From Streptomyces sp. P3 (GTDB taxonomy: Bacteria; Actinomycetota; Actinomycetes; Streptomycetales; Streptomycetaceae): a stretch of DNA of 64,000 nt. Both the position numbers and the translations under genes were made by a program. Shown here piece by piece: positions 52,993 through 62,428 of the stretch. The DNA is taken from the NCBI RefSeq assembly GCF_003032475.1, contig NZ_CP028369.1, positions 1,426,001 to 1,490,000 of the forward strand. Reading direction: 5' to 3'. Each line of letters opens with the position of its first letter. The stretch's first letter is position 1. The notes beneath the pieces were generated by a model. It saw only the letters and a list, made by a program, of their open reading frames with translations, made no database searches and was not told the DNA's origin.

Positions 52993-53829
52993 ATGAACGA
53001 CTGGGACGCGGGACCGGAGGACGACGAGGAGGCAGGGGCCGTCATCAGGGCCGTCCAGCGGCAGCTGAAGCTGTGGCGGGAGTCGGCCGGCCTCACCCAG
53101 GCCGAGTTCGGCGCGGCCATCGGGTACGGCGAGGAGCAGGTCTCGTCCGTGGAACGGGGACGCCGTATCCCCCGCCCCGAGTACCTGGACCGCGCGGACG
53201 AGGCCTTGTCGGCGGGCGGCAGGATCACGGCACTGAAGGAGGACCTGGCGGAGGTCCGGTACCCGAAGAAGGTCCGGGACCTGAAGAAGCTGGAGGCGGA
53301 CGCGGTCGAGCTGTGCGCTTACAACAACTCGGTGATTCATGGGTTGTTGCAGACGGAAGAGTACGTGCGTGCGTCGGTCGCCACCCGACGACCTCCGTTC
53401 GCAGAAGAGGAGTTCGAGCAGCGCGTGGTAGCACGCTTGGCCCGCCAGGACATCCTGACCGAGACCACTCCACTGCGCCTCTTCAACTTCGTCCAATGCG
53501 AGTCGACGCTCCGTCGCCCCATCGGTGGCAGGATGGTGATGCGAAGGCAGCTCGAACGCTTGCTGGAAGTAGGGCAGTTGAGGAATGTAGACCTGCAAGT
53601 CCTGCCCCTTGACCGCGAGGACAACGCCGGACTGGCAGGCTCGTTCAGGCTGCTGCGGCTACGAGATGGCAACACGGTCGGTCACAACGAAGTCCAGCTC
53701 GTCAGCCGCGTGATCACTGATCCCAGGGAAGTCCAAGTGCTGGACATTCGCTATGGGACCATCCGGGCGCAGGCTCTCACCCCCCGGGAGTCGCTGACCT
53801 TCATCGAGAAAGTGCTGGGAGAGACATGA
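52993..53829 (+). CDS. Xre-family regulator with DUF5753
   Basis: A 278-residue protein: Xre helix-turn-helix at about 20-75 (LTQAEFGAAIGYGEEQVSSVERG) and DUF5753 at about 100-270 (LCAYNNSVIHGLLQTEEYVRAS, VDLQVLPLDREDNAGL). ATG 52993 follows GGAGGA. The stop overlaps the DUF397 start by 4 bases, which is the normal form, unlike the other copy at 5 kb. Third-position G+C is somewhat lower than neighbours after about 53320. It is likely the regulator of this locus. Confidence 0.9.
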   Translation: MNDWDAGPEDDEEAGAVIRAVQRQLKLWRESAGLTQAEFGAAIGYGEEQVSSVERGRRIPRPEYLDRADEALSAGGRITALKEDLAEVRYPKKVRDLKKLEADAVELCAYNNSVIHGLLQTEEYVRASVATRRPPFAEEEFEQRVVARLARQDILTETTPLRLFNFVQCESTLRRPIGGRMVMRRQLERLLEVGQLRNVDLQVLPLDREDNAGLAGSFRLLRLRDGNTVGHNEVQLVSRVITDPREVQVLDIRYGTIRAQALTPRESLTFIEKVLGET

Positions 53830-54032
53830 TGCACAAGCCCTCAAGGGAAGACGCCACGGCTCCCGAGTGGATAAAGAGCAGCTACAGCACACCTGACGGT
53901 CCCGACTGCGTTGAGGTCGCCGCCGCTCCCGCGACCATCCTTATCCGCGACTCCAAGAGCCCGGATGGCCCCCGCCTCTCCCTCGCCCCCACCACCTGGG
54001 CGGCCTTCCTGCCGTTCGTAACCGACCACTGA
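53826..54032 (+). CDS. DUF397 protein
   Basis: A 68-residue DUF397 protein (WIKSSYSTPDGPDCVEV, then IRDSKSPDGPRLSL, WAAFL). It begins at ATG 53826, overlapping the regulator stop, and is therefore co-translated with it. It ends facing the hsdR stop (54091) with a 58-bp gap. Confidence 0.9.
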   Translation: MMHKPSREDATAPEWIKSSYSTPDGPDCVEVAAAPATILIRDSKSPDGPRLSLAPTTWAAFLPFVTDH

Positions 54033-54090
54033 CGTCACCACTGGCCGGGCTCCCGCAACGACCGCCCCGGACGGGTGCCCGGCCGGACGT

Positions 54091-57000
54091 TCAGGCGAGG
54101 CTCTCCGCCATCTCTTCCGCCTGCTTCAGGACGCGCTCGATCGCCGCGGGCTGCTTGTCCGGCGGGTAGCCGTGCTTGCGCAGCAGGCGAAGCACCCGGG
54201 CCATGATCTTGTCCCGGGCCTGCTCCTTCACCTTCCAGTCGACCGTGACGTCCTTCCGTATCTGCTCGTACAGCTCGTGCGCGATCTTCGCAAGGAGGGT
54301 GTCCTCCATCTCCTCCACCGCCGACGGATCGGCGGCGAGCGCGTCGTAGAAGGCGAGTTCGTCCTCTGTCAGTCCGAGCTTCATCGCCCGGCCGCGGTCG
54401 GCGGACACCTCACGGGCCAGGTTGACCAGGAACTCCATGAACTCGGCCGCGGTCAGCAGGCCGTTGGTGTACCGGTTCATGGCGGCCTTCATCTTCTTGG
54501 TGAAGGTCTCCTGCCGGGTGAGGTTGTTCGGGTGGGCGTCCTTGATCTCCTTCACCAGCGCGCGCCGGAGTGCCGCGATGGCGAGGTTGGGGTGCCTGCT
54601 CGCCTTCAGGTCGTTCAGCACCCGGTCGTCCAGGTGGGACAGGTCGGGCTTGGTGAGGCCGGCCGCGTCGTAGATGTCCACCACGCCCTCGGCGGCGACG
54701 ACGGACTCGTTGAGCTGAGCGATGAGGAGGCGTACGTCGGCGGCCGTGGCCAGCCCCTGCTCCTCCTTCTCGTCCATGGCGTACTTCTCGCGCGAGGTGC
54801 GCACGGCCTCGAAGAAGCGGATGTCGGGAAGCAGGTCCTGCACCCGCTCGTCGGTGGGGCAGAGGGAGAAGGCCTGCTGCAACAGGTTGGCGTGGTACAT
54901 GAACCGCTGCCTGCGAGTGGCCTTCTCGGGCTCCAGCTCGCGCTCGGGAGCGATCAGGAACTCCAGAACCTCCGTCAGCGCCTCCCGGTAGGCGCTCGGG
55001 CCGCCCGCGTCGCGGATCTCGCGCCAGGGGCAGCCGTACAGGAGTTCGTCGATGCGCTGATGGTTCTCGCGCACGAGTTGGACTGCCTGACGGAGATCCG
55101 CGCCGAGCATGGGGTTCTCCTGGTCCCGCTCGGAGTACTCGGCCAGGGCCTCCTTGATCTCCCGGATAACGCCCTGGAAATCGACGACCAGACCCGACGG
55201 CTTGCCCGGCCAGGTGCGGTTGACCCGGGCGATGGCCTGCATCAGGGCCGCGCCACGCATGCGCTTGTCCAGGTAGAGGGTGTGCAGGGGCGGGGCGTCG
55301 AAACCGGTCAGCCAGAGGGACTGGACGATGACGAGTTCCAGCACGTCGTCCGCGTCGGTGACCCGCTTCTGGATGTTCTTCAGCTGGGTCGGTGTGCGGA
55401 CGTAGTCGGCGACCTCCGGAAGGTCCCTCGCGGCATTGCCGGTGAACACGACCCGGATGCGACCGGTGTCGTCGGTGAGGAGGTGAGACTCAGGGTCCTT
55501 TACCCCCGCCCACTCGGGACGACGCCGGATGATCGCCTCGAAGAGACGCGCGGCGATGACCCGTGACGCGCAGACCACCATGCCCTTGCCAGGATGACCG
55601 GTGAGTTTGATCATCTCCGAGCGGCGCGCGTCCCAGTGTTGGAGAATCGTTCCGGCCAGCTCCTCGATGCGCGGCCGGGCGCCGATCAGGCTCTCGTACT
55701 CCCCGAACTGCCGACGGGCCTTGCGCTGCTCCTCCTCCGACAGCCCCTCTATCAGCCCTTCCGCGCGAGCGTCGAGGTCGTCGAGGTCGACATCGGCCGG
55801 GAGGTCGACGCGGACGAGATGCGGCTCGTAGTAGACGGGAACGGTCGCTTCGTCGTCGACGGCCTGGGTGAGGTCGTAGGTGTGGATGTTCTCGCCGAAG
55901 ACGCCCCGGGTGCTGCCGACGCCGTTCTCGATGGGGGTGCCGGTGAACGCGATGAACGTGGCGTTCGGCAGCGCGTCGCGGAGGTTGCGGGCGTAGCCGT
56001 CGATGAAGTCGTAGTGGCTGCGGTGCGCCTCGTCGACGACGACGATCACGTCACGACGCGGGGAGATGAGCGGGTGCCGGACACCCGCGTCCTTCTCCTC
56101 GTGGGTGAGGCGGAACTTCTGCAGCGTCGTGAAGATGACGCTGCCGTTGGCTTCCGGCCGCTGAAGCAGTCGGCGTAGCTGCCCTGTGCCGTCGGCTCTC
56201 TCCGGAGGGCCGGTGATCTTCTCCAGGGTGCGGCTGGCGGCGAAGGTGTCGTAGAGCTGGGTGTCGAGGTCGATGCGGTCGGTGAGGAGGACGAAGGTCG
56301 GGTTGGACAGCTCAGGCGTCCGCGCCGCCTTGCCGACGTAGAACAGCATCTCCTCGCTCTTGCCGGCGCCCTGGGTGTGCCAGACGACACCGGCCCGGCC
56401 GTCGGTGGCAACGGCGGACTCCGTCGCGCGCACGGCCGCGTTGACGGCGATGTACTGATGCGCCTTGGCGAGCTTGACCGTGTCGACCGCACCGGATTCC
56501 GGGGCCGAGTAGGAAAGGAAATTGGCGACGAGGTCGAGGAAACGGACAGGCTCGAAGGCCCCGTACAGCATCCGCTCCAGGGCACGCCCGTCCTGCCGCT
56601 CGTCCTTGCGGAGCAAGACGTCGTTCTCGTCGGCGTGCCAGGGGGCCATGTGCTGCCAGGGCGTGAAGGGAGTGCCCAGGCGGGCGGTGAGCCCGTCGGA
56701 GACGAGAGCGAGAAGGAGTGTGGCGAAGGTGCCGGTGTCCTTCAGCTCGCGCCGGTAGCCCTGGACCTGGTCGTAGGCCGTGCGGGCGCTGTCGTTGCTG
56801 TCGGCCTTCTTCAGCTCGATGACGGCGAGGGGCAGACCGTTGACGTACAGCACGATGTCGAAGACGAAGGTCCGGTTCTTCGTACTGCGCACCCGCACCT
56901 GGGAGGCGGCGACGAGATCGTTGCCGTGGGGGTCGGTGAAGTCGACGGGACGGATGCGGGCGTGCCGCTGCTCACCGGTGACGGGGTCGTCGTAGGGCAC

Positions 57001-57327
57001 GCTGACGCCGTCCGTGAGCCGTTCGTAGAACCGGTGGTTCTCACGAAGGTCGTTCCGGGTGTGCCAGCGCAACAACTCGTTGGCGGCGTCGTCAGCGACA
57101 TGCTCGGGCAGGCGTGGGTGACGGTTGCGGATCGCCTTGAGCAGGCGGGGCCGCAGGACCAGGTCGTCCCAGTCGGCCCGCACCCCGTGCGCAGGCCCCA
57201 ATTCCGGCCCAGGGATGTGCTGCCACCCGTACTCGGCAAGTATGTCGAGCGCGTGCAACTCCAACTCGGCCTCGGTGAGCCGGTCCATCGGCGGCTCACC
57301 AGGCACATGATCGGCGGCTGCGGTCAT
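54091..57327 (-). CDS. hsdR: Type I restriction enzyme, R subunit
   Basis: A 1078-residue HsdR of normal length. The N-terminal nuclease domain has FDIVLYVNGLPLAVIELKK, the PD-ExK pattern (about residues 165-185). The translocase follows: Walker A-like GAGKSEEML (about 310), DEAHRSH (DEAH box), and later helicase motifs FTGTPI and LWLTGFDAP, DKRMRGAALMQAIARVNRTW. The C-terminal helical region (after about 800) binds HsdM. It cuts and translocates unmethylated DNA. ATG 57327 overlaps the hsdS stop by 4 bases. Confidence 0.95.
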   Translation of the reverse strand: MTAAADHVPGEPPMDRLTEAELELHALDILAEYGWQHIPGPELGPAHGVRADWDDLVLRPRLLKAIRNRHPRLPEHVADDAANELLRWHTRNDLRENHRFYERLTDGVSVPYDDPVTGEQRHARIRPVDFTDPHGNDLVAASQVRVRSTKNRTFVFDIVLYVNGLPLAVIELKKADSNDSARTAYDQVQGYRRELKDTGTFATLLLALVSDGLTARLGTPFTPWQHMAPWHADENDVLLRKDERQDGRALERMLYGAFEPVRFLDLVANFLSYSAPESGAVDTVKLAKAHQYIAVNAAVRATESAVATDGRAGVVWHTQGAGKSEEMLFYVGKAARTPELSNPTFVLLTDRIDLDTQLYDTFAASRTLEKITGPPERADGTGQLRRLLQRPEANGSVIFTTLQKFRLTHEEKDAGVRHPLISPRRDVIVVVDEAHRSHYDFIDGYARNLRDALPNATFIAFTGTPIENGVGSTRGVFGENIHTYDLTQAVDDEATVPVYYEPHLVRVDLPADVDLDDLDARAEGLIEGLSEEEQRKARRQFGEYESLIGARPRIEELAGTILQHWDARRSEMIKLTGHPGKGMVVCASRVIAARLFEAIIRRRPEWAGVKDPESHLLTDDTGRIRVVFTGNAARDLPEVADYVRTPTQLKNIQKRVTDADDVLELVIVQSLWLTGFDAPPLHTLYLDKRMRGAALMQAIARVNRTWPGKPSGLVVDFQGVIREIKEALAEYSERDQENPMLGADLRQAVQLVRENHQRIDELLYGCPWREIRDAGGPSAYREALTEVLEFLIAPERELEPEKATRRQRFMYHANLLQQAFSLCPTDERVQDLLPDIRFFEAVRTSREKYAMDEKEEQGLATAADVRLLIAQLNESVVAAEGVVDIYDAAGLTKPDLSHLDDRVLNDLKASRHPNLAIAALRRALVKEIKDAHPNNLTRQETFTKKMKAAMNRYTNGLLTAAEFMEFLVNLAREVSADRGRAMKLGLTEDELAFYDALAADPSAVEEMEDTLLAKIAHELYEQIRKDVTVDWKVKEQARDKIMARVLRLLRKHGYPPDKQPAAIERVLKQAEEMAESLA

Positions 57328-58481
57328 ACGACCTCCTCAACGGCACGAACGGCGTCTCGCACCCGGAGCTTCCCGGAGAGGAGCTGGGGAAGAAGGGTGT
57401 CCCGGAGTTCGGCGAGGGTGCGGTTCTCGTGTGTCGCGGCAACAGCACGGTCGAGCAACGCTCCCACGCGTGCAGCGAACTCGATTGCCGACCGGCCCTG
57501 CGGAAGGCGCACGCGAAGACTCGCGACCCGCTCGGTGACCAGGCGCCCTGTGCCGTGTCCAGCGAGATCGACCATTGCCAGGATGTTGGCCGTCTGCGCC
57601 TTGATCGCCAAAAAGAGCGAGGCCGGGTCGATGTCCGGATGAGGGATGAGCGCCTTACAGTCCTGCCCGAACGCGACTTCTCGCTGCGCGACTCCGACCC
57701 TGAACTCCGAAGTCAAACTCATCCCACGGACCACAAAAAGAACAGTCCCCTTCGGCACCAGCCGTGTTCCGTTCCGCGCACCCACGCTGGTCACGCACCG
57801 CTCGGACTCGTAGAGCCAAGGCGTCTTGAGACTGGCCGCAGAAATCCAGGGAATGTCTCCTCCCCAGTAACTGGGCTCGCTGGTCTTGGGAGTACCCCCG
57901 GAAAGCCACTTCGCGGTCTCACTCAACGCGACCTCGACCCAACCATCGGGCTCGACGGATTCACGCTCGTAAATAGAGCCCGCCAATTCCAAGACCGTAT
58001 CCGCAAGCTGCTCATTGAGTGCAATCTTGCCATCCAGGGCACGCAGGAGGTCGGTCGCCGCATCTTGAGTCCGCCGGTCTGGCACGACGAGTTGGATGGA
58101 ATTAAGAGCCGCCTGCGTCAATTTCGGTTGAGTTGAACCAGAGAGATATCCCGAAATGTCCATATTCGCCAGGAGGTAACTCAGGAAACGGCTATCTACC
58201 GTCTCATCCCCCTGCAGAACATGAGCATGATTGTTCACCCAAAATTTTCCCGACGCCATAAAGGCGATTGGCGTTTTCCTGGTGCGCAGATTCTCCCCAT
58301 CCTCTGCCACGAGTAGGTACTCGCCGTCGAAGAGGTAGTTGTCTACATGGTCAACGACTCCTGATGCCCCGTAGTAGGGGTAAGGACCAGAGACTCGATC
58401 CTGCGCTTTTACCGGAGCGCGTCGAAAGTCAAAACTTCTGGTAACTTCACCAAGCCTCACCTTGCGCCACTCCCCCATCAC
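57324..58481 (-). CDS. hsdS: Type I restriction enzyme, S (specificity) subunit
   Basis: A 385-residue HsdS. Two target-recognition domains (about 1-150 and 190-330), separated by conserved helices (LLRALDGKIALNEQLADTVLEL and AVAATHENRTLAELRDTLLPQLLSGKL). The start GTG 58481 overlaps the hsdM stop (ATG 58478 is an alternative). The part at 57.9-58.4 kb is much AT-richer than its neighbours (58201-58260 is 29/60 G+C), a sign that this recognition domain came from elsewhere. It sets the methylation and cutting sequence. Confidence 0.93.
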   Translation of the reverse strand: MMGEWRKVRLGEVTRSFDFRRAPVKAQDRVSGPYPYYGASGVVDHVDNYLFDGEYLLVAEDGENLRTRKTPIAFMASGKFWVNNHAHVLQGDETVDSRFLSYLLANMDISGYLSGSTQPKLTQAALNSIQLVVPDRRTQDAATDLLRALDGKIALNEQLADTVLELAGSIYERESVEPDGWVEVALSETAKWLSGGTPKTSEPSYWGGDIPWISAASLKTPWLYESERCVTSVGARNGTRLVPKGTVLFVVRGMSLTSEFRVGVAQREVAFGQDCKALIPHPDIDPASLFLAIKAQTANILAMVDLAGHGTGRLVTERVASLRVRLPQGRSAIEFAARVGALLDRAVAATHENRTLAELRDTLLPQLLSGKLRVRDAVRAVEEVV

Positions 58482-60091
58482 ACCCTCCCCAACTGCTCGT
58501 CCACAACCTTCGCCAACCGCTCCGACTCAGCGAACTGCTCCCGCAGCAGCGCCGTCAGCCGGGCGATCTTCTCCTCGACCGGCTCCGCATCCGGATCGAC
58601 CTCGACTTCAGCCGATCCGACATACCGCCCCGGCGTCAGCACGAAGTCGTGCTCGGCGATGGCCCCCAGCGGAGCGCTCACGCAGAAGCCCGGCACGTCC
58701 TCGTAAGGCCGGCCGCTCTCCACCCCTCGCCACGCCCGAACCGTGTCACCGATGCGCCCGACGATCTCCTCCTCCGTCAGCACCCGCAGCGTCCGGTTCT
58801 CCATCTCCCCGAACTCACGCGCGTCGATGAACAGCACCTCGCCCTTGCGCTCCGGTGCCCACCCCGAGTGCCGTCCCTTGCCCTCCGCGAGGAACCACAG
58901 GCAGGCCGGGATCTGTGTGGACCGGAACAGCTGGCCCGGCAGGGCGATCATGCAGGCGACCAGGTCGTCCTCGACCATCGCGCGCCGGATGTCACCCTCG
59001 CCGGACTGCTTGCTGCTCATCGAGCCGTTGGCAAGGACGACGCCCGCGCGTCCGCCCGGCGCCAGCTTGCTGATCATGTGCTGGAGCCAGGCGTAGTTCG
59101 CGTTGCCGACGGGCGGGGTGCCGTACACCCACCGCTTGTCCATGCCGAGCAACTCGCCGCCCCAGTCGGAGATGTTGAAGGGCGGGTTGGCCATGACCAC
59201 GTCCGCCTTCAGCTCCGGATGCTGGTCGTTGCGGAACGTATCGGCGGGCTCGTCGCCCAGCTTGGCCTCGACGCCGTGGATGGCGAGGTTCATGTGGGCC
59301 AGCTGCCAGGTGGTCTGGTTGAGTTCCTGGCCGTAGACGCCGACGTTCAGCGGGTTGCCGCCATGGGTCTCGATGAACTTCTCCGCCTGGACGAACATGC
59401 CGCCCGAACCGCACGCTGGGTCGTACACCCGCTCGCCCTGCTTCGGTTCCAAAACCTCGACGAGCAGCTTCACCACACTCTCCGGGGTGAAGTACTCGCC
59501 GCCCTTGCGGCCCTCCTTGAGGGCGAACTCCGCGAGGAAGTACTCGTAGACCTCGCCCATGATGTCGCGCGCGCCCCGGCGTTTGCCGTCCTCGCCGAGC
59601 TGCTCCTGGAAGACCAGCCGGTCCAGCAGCTTCACCAGGCCGGCCAGGCGCTCACTGTCGACGCGTCCGCTGTTGTAGATCTTCGGCAGGGTCCGGTTCA
59701 GTGACGGGTTGAACTTCTCGATGGCGCGCATCGCCGCGTCGATGGTCTCGCCGACGCTCTGGCCCTCGACCGTGCCCTTCGCCCGCTCCAGGACGCTCTC
59801 CCAGCGCGCGGTGGGCGGCACGTAGAAGATCCCGGAGCCGGTGTACTCGCGGCGCTCCTCAAGCGTGGCGAGGAGATCGGCCTCGCTCCAACCGCCCTCC
59901 TCCCGCAGCTCGGCCTCCAGCTGCGCCCTCTTCTCGGCCATGGCGGCGGAGACGTACTTAAGGAAGACCAGGCCCAGCACGAAGTGCTTGTACTCGGCGG
60001 CGTCCAGGCTGCCGCGCAGCTTGTCAGCCGACGCCCACAGCACCTTTTTCATGGCCGGGGGCTCGGTCGTCTTCTTCATGCGTGGCGGCAC
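58478..60091 (-). CDS. hsdM: Type I restriction enzyme, M (methyltransferase) subunit
   Basis: A roughly 537-residue HsdM. The N-terminal bundle ([25 protein letters not shown]) is followed by the methylase core: SAM motif [10 protein letters not shown] (about 265), and catalytic NPPF in [17 protein letters not shown]. It adds a methyl group to the adenine N6 of its target. The start is set at GTG 60091 (VPPRMKK), which has GAGG five bases ahead; ATG 60079 or 60052 are possible. It overlaps hsdS. Confidence 0.94.
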   Translation of the reverse strand: MPPRMKKTTEPPAMKKVLWASADKLRGSLDAAEYKHFVLGLVFLKYVSAAMAEKRAQLEAELREEGGWSEADLLATLEERREYTGSGIFYVPPTARWESVLERAKGTVEGQSVGETIDAAMRAIEKFNPSLNRTLPKIYNSGRVDSERLAGLVKLLDRLVFQEQLGEDGKRRGARDIMGEVYEYFLAEFALKEGRKGGEYFTPESVVKLLVEVLEPKQGERVYDPACGSGGMFVQAEKFIETHGGNPLNVGVYGQELNQTTWQLAHMNLAIHGVEAKLGDEPADTFRNDQHPELKADVVMANPPFNISDWGGELLGMDKRWVYGTPPVGNANYAWLQHMISKLAPGGRAGVVLANGSMSSKQSGEGDIRRAMVEDDLVACMIALPGQLFRSTQIPACLWFLAEGKGRHSGWAPERKGEVLFIDAREFGEMENRTLRVLTEEEIVGRIGDTVRAWRGVESGRPYEDVPGFCVSAPLGAIAEHDFVLTPGRYVGSAEVEVDPDAEPVEEKIARLTALLREQFAESERLAKVVDEQLGRV

Positions 60092-60183
60092 CAGTGCCTC
60101 GTTTCCTTCTCGTTCGCGTGTTCTCGTCGTACGCCGTGACGGCGGAGGAACGGACGTGTGTCGCCCGTCGCCCCCGCCGATGC

Positions 60184-62370
60184 TCAGGTACCGCCGGTTC
60201 TGCGCCGCAGCGCGACATCCCCGTCGGCGACCCCGGCCGCCAGCCGCAGGGCCAGGTTGTCCAGCGCCTGCAGTTGGCGCCTGACCTGCGCTCGCTGCCG
60301 GTCCGTCTCGCTCAGGATGCTCTCCAGTTCGGCGACCTCCTCGGGCGGCAGCTCCGGCACGTCCATGTCCCGCACGCTCACCCTCCGCACCAGGGAGCCG
60401 CTGCTGCGCTGCTGGTTGCGCGGGGCGGCGAGCAGCTGAGCCAGCGGCTGGGGGCGCATCCACAGCTCCTCGGAGCGGGCCTCTCCCGCCAGGAACGGAC
60501 GGTACGCGGCGATCCGCAGCCCCTGAACCGGTGCCAGCAGAACGCATCCGCCCGCATCGTCGACGTGTGTACGGATGCCGTGCTCGGTCAGCAGGAAGAC
60601 ATCGCCGCGCTCGGTGACCACCGCCTGCGGATACTGCGCCAGGTCCTCCAGCGCGATCCGCCTCTTGCCGAACGGCAGCGCGCCGAGCATCTCCTCCCGG
60701 CCGACGACCGGCAGTCCGGCGTCCCCGATGTCCGCCTCGCGGATCCGGTGACCGGCCAGCAACCTGAGCTGGCCGCCCTTCAGGTGCTCCCCGACTTTGC
60801 GGTGCGCCAACCTTGCGTCCGGCTGCCGTCTGGCGACGCCGAGATCGCCTATCCAGTCCTTGAGCCGGGGCAGTGCGACGGCGGCCTCTCGGCGGGCGTC
60901 CAGGGTCGCCGAGAAGTGGTCCAGGCCCTGCTCCTTCGCGGCGAGCCGATGCGCGGGCAGGACCGAGCGGCCGTCCAGGAGGGATGCCGCTCGCGGCCCC
61001 GTGTCCCACACGGGAAAGAACCCGGCCTCCTCGTCCACCGGTGAGCGCCCTGCGACCAGTACCTCGGCCACGTACCCGACCCACTCCCCGCCGACCCGAC
61101 GGGCGATGCGGTCGGCGTCGACCAGCAGCACGTCGCCCGGTTCCTCCTGCGAGGATTCCTCCTGCGACGCCACGCCACGCAGTACCAGCAGTGCGTGCTC
61201 CGCGCCCGTACGGAACGGGTGGATGCGGCGCGGCAGTTGGACGACAGCGGACACCGCACCACCGCTCAGCAACTGCTCCCGCATCCGCATACTCGGCGTC
61301 GGCGCCGTGACGCGAGGCCGGCTCAGCGTCCACGACGGCACGACGACATAGCCCCGTCCGCCCGGCTTCAGCCGCCGTACGGCCTCCAGCGCCCAGCCGA
61401 GCGGCCCGTCCTCGTCGGACTCCCGCTCACCGGAGGCGTAGGGGGGATCGGCGAGGACCAGATCCGCGGACGGCATGCCCCAGGGGCGGTCCGGATCGAG
61501 GTCGAACTCCCGCTGCTCCCACGGCCGCAGGGTGTCCAGGTCCCCTGGGCGGGCGCATACGTCCACGGCGGTGCAGTAGTGGGCGAACAGCCGGTACAGC
61601 AGCAGCTTGGCGCGCAAGGGGTCGGACTCCACCGCCACGATGTCACCGCGGCCGCCGATGTCGTCCCGGACGAACAGCAGCTCACCGGTCCCCGCACACA
61701 GGTTGATCACCGACGGCTGGCCGGGGCCCGCGGTCAGCACCCCGGACGGGCCGACCAGGCGGCTGATCAGCCCGGCGAGCGTCGGCGGTGTCGTGTCCGT
61801 CGTCAGGTCCGATTCCAGCCGCTCGGCCAGTCCTAGCACGGTGTCGGCGGCGACGCCGGGCGAGCCGAGTTCCTCGATGAGCTCGCGGACGGCACGGGCC
61901 ACACGGGGATCGGCGTTCTCCGCGTCTTCCACCAGTTGTTCGGGGAGAGCTTCCCGGTACCAGTCGCCGCCCTCACCCGCCATGGCACACACCGCGAGCG
62001 CGTCGACGATGAGCCGGTTCGCGGAGCCCAGTTCGTGGCGCAGCGCGACCAGCCCGCGCAGTCGCAGTCCTCGCCGGAACCGGTCGCCGTAGGTCGGGAC
62101 GGTGTCGTCCTCGTCCGGCTCCGCGTCCGGGATCGGGCGCAGGTCCAGCCAGGACGCCACCTCCTCGGCGTCGAAGAGAGGCCTGCTGTCGCTGCCCGCC
62201 ACGGGATCGGGGAACGGCGCGCGCCGGTCACGGCCCGCTTCCAGGACGTCCTTGGCGAACCGGCGTCGCCAGTTGCTGACCGTAGGCCGGCCGACCTCGG
62301 CGAGCTCCTTGATCTCCCCGAGGGAGACCAGTGCCGACCCGTCCGCCACGCCGGTTACCTGCGCCGCCAT
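60184..62370 (-). CDS. N6-adenine DNA methylase with N-terminal HTH and C-terminal specificity-like region
   Basis: A 728-residue protein. The N-terminus has a DNA-binding unit (SLGEIKELAEVGRPTVSNWRRRFAKD, about 10-45) and DAEEVASWL. The central methylase core has the SAM motif INLCAGTGELLFV (about 230) and the catalytic DPPY (LADPPYASG, about 320). The C-terminal 250 residues resemble the target-recognition and helix pattern of HsdS (PPEEVAELESILSETDRQRAQVRRQL). A single protein could thus choose and methylate its site. Start ATG 62370 because GGGAGCGGAG precedes; GTG 62424 is an alternative. No restriction domain found within it. Confidence 0.8.
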   Translation of the reverse strand: MAAQVTGVADGSALVSLGEIKELAEVGRPTVSNWRRRFAKDVLEAGRDRRAPFPDPVAGSDSRPLFDAEEVASWLDLRPIPDAEPDEDDTVPTYGDRFRRGLRLRGLVALRHELGSANRLIVDALAVCAMAGEGGDWYREALPEQLVEDAENADPRVARAVRELIEELGSPGVAADTVLGLAERLESDLTTDTTPPTLAGLISRLVGPSGVLTAGPGQPSVINLCAGTGELLFVRDDIGGRGDIVAVESDPLRAKLLLYRLFAHYCTAVDVCARPGDLDTLRPWEQREFDLDPDRPWGMPSADLVLADPPYASGERESDEDGPLGWALEAVRRLKPGGRGYVVVPSWTLSRPRVTAPTPSMRMREQLLSGGAVSAVVQLPRRIHPFRTGAEHALLVLRGVASQEESSQEEPGDVLLVDADRIARRVGGEWVGYVAEVLVAGRSPVDEEAGFFPVWDTGPRAASLLDGRSVLPAHRLAAKEQGLDHFSATLDARREAAVALPRLKDWIGDLGVARRQPDARLAHRKVGEHLKGGQLRLLAGHRIREADIGDAGLPVVGREEMLGALPFGKRRIALEDLAQYPQAVVTERGDVFLLTEHGIRTHVDDAGGCVLLAPVQGLRIAAYRPFLAGEARSEELWMRPQPLAQLLAAPRNQQRSSGSLVRRVSVRDMDVPELPPEEVAELESILSETDRQRAQVRRQLQALDNLALRLAAGVADGDVALRRRTGGT

Positions 62371-62428
62371 CTCCGCTCCCACTCGTTCTCGATCGTCCTT
62401 TCCGGCAACCGCCGCCGGCGTCACGAGC

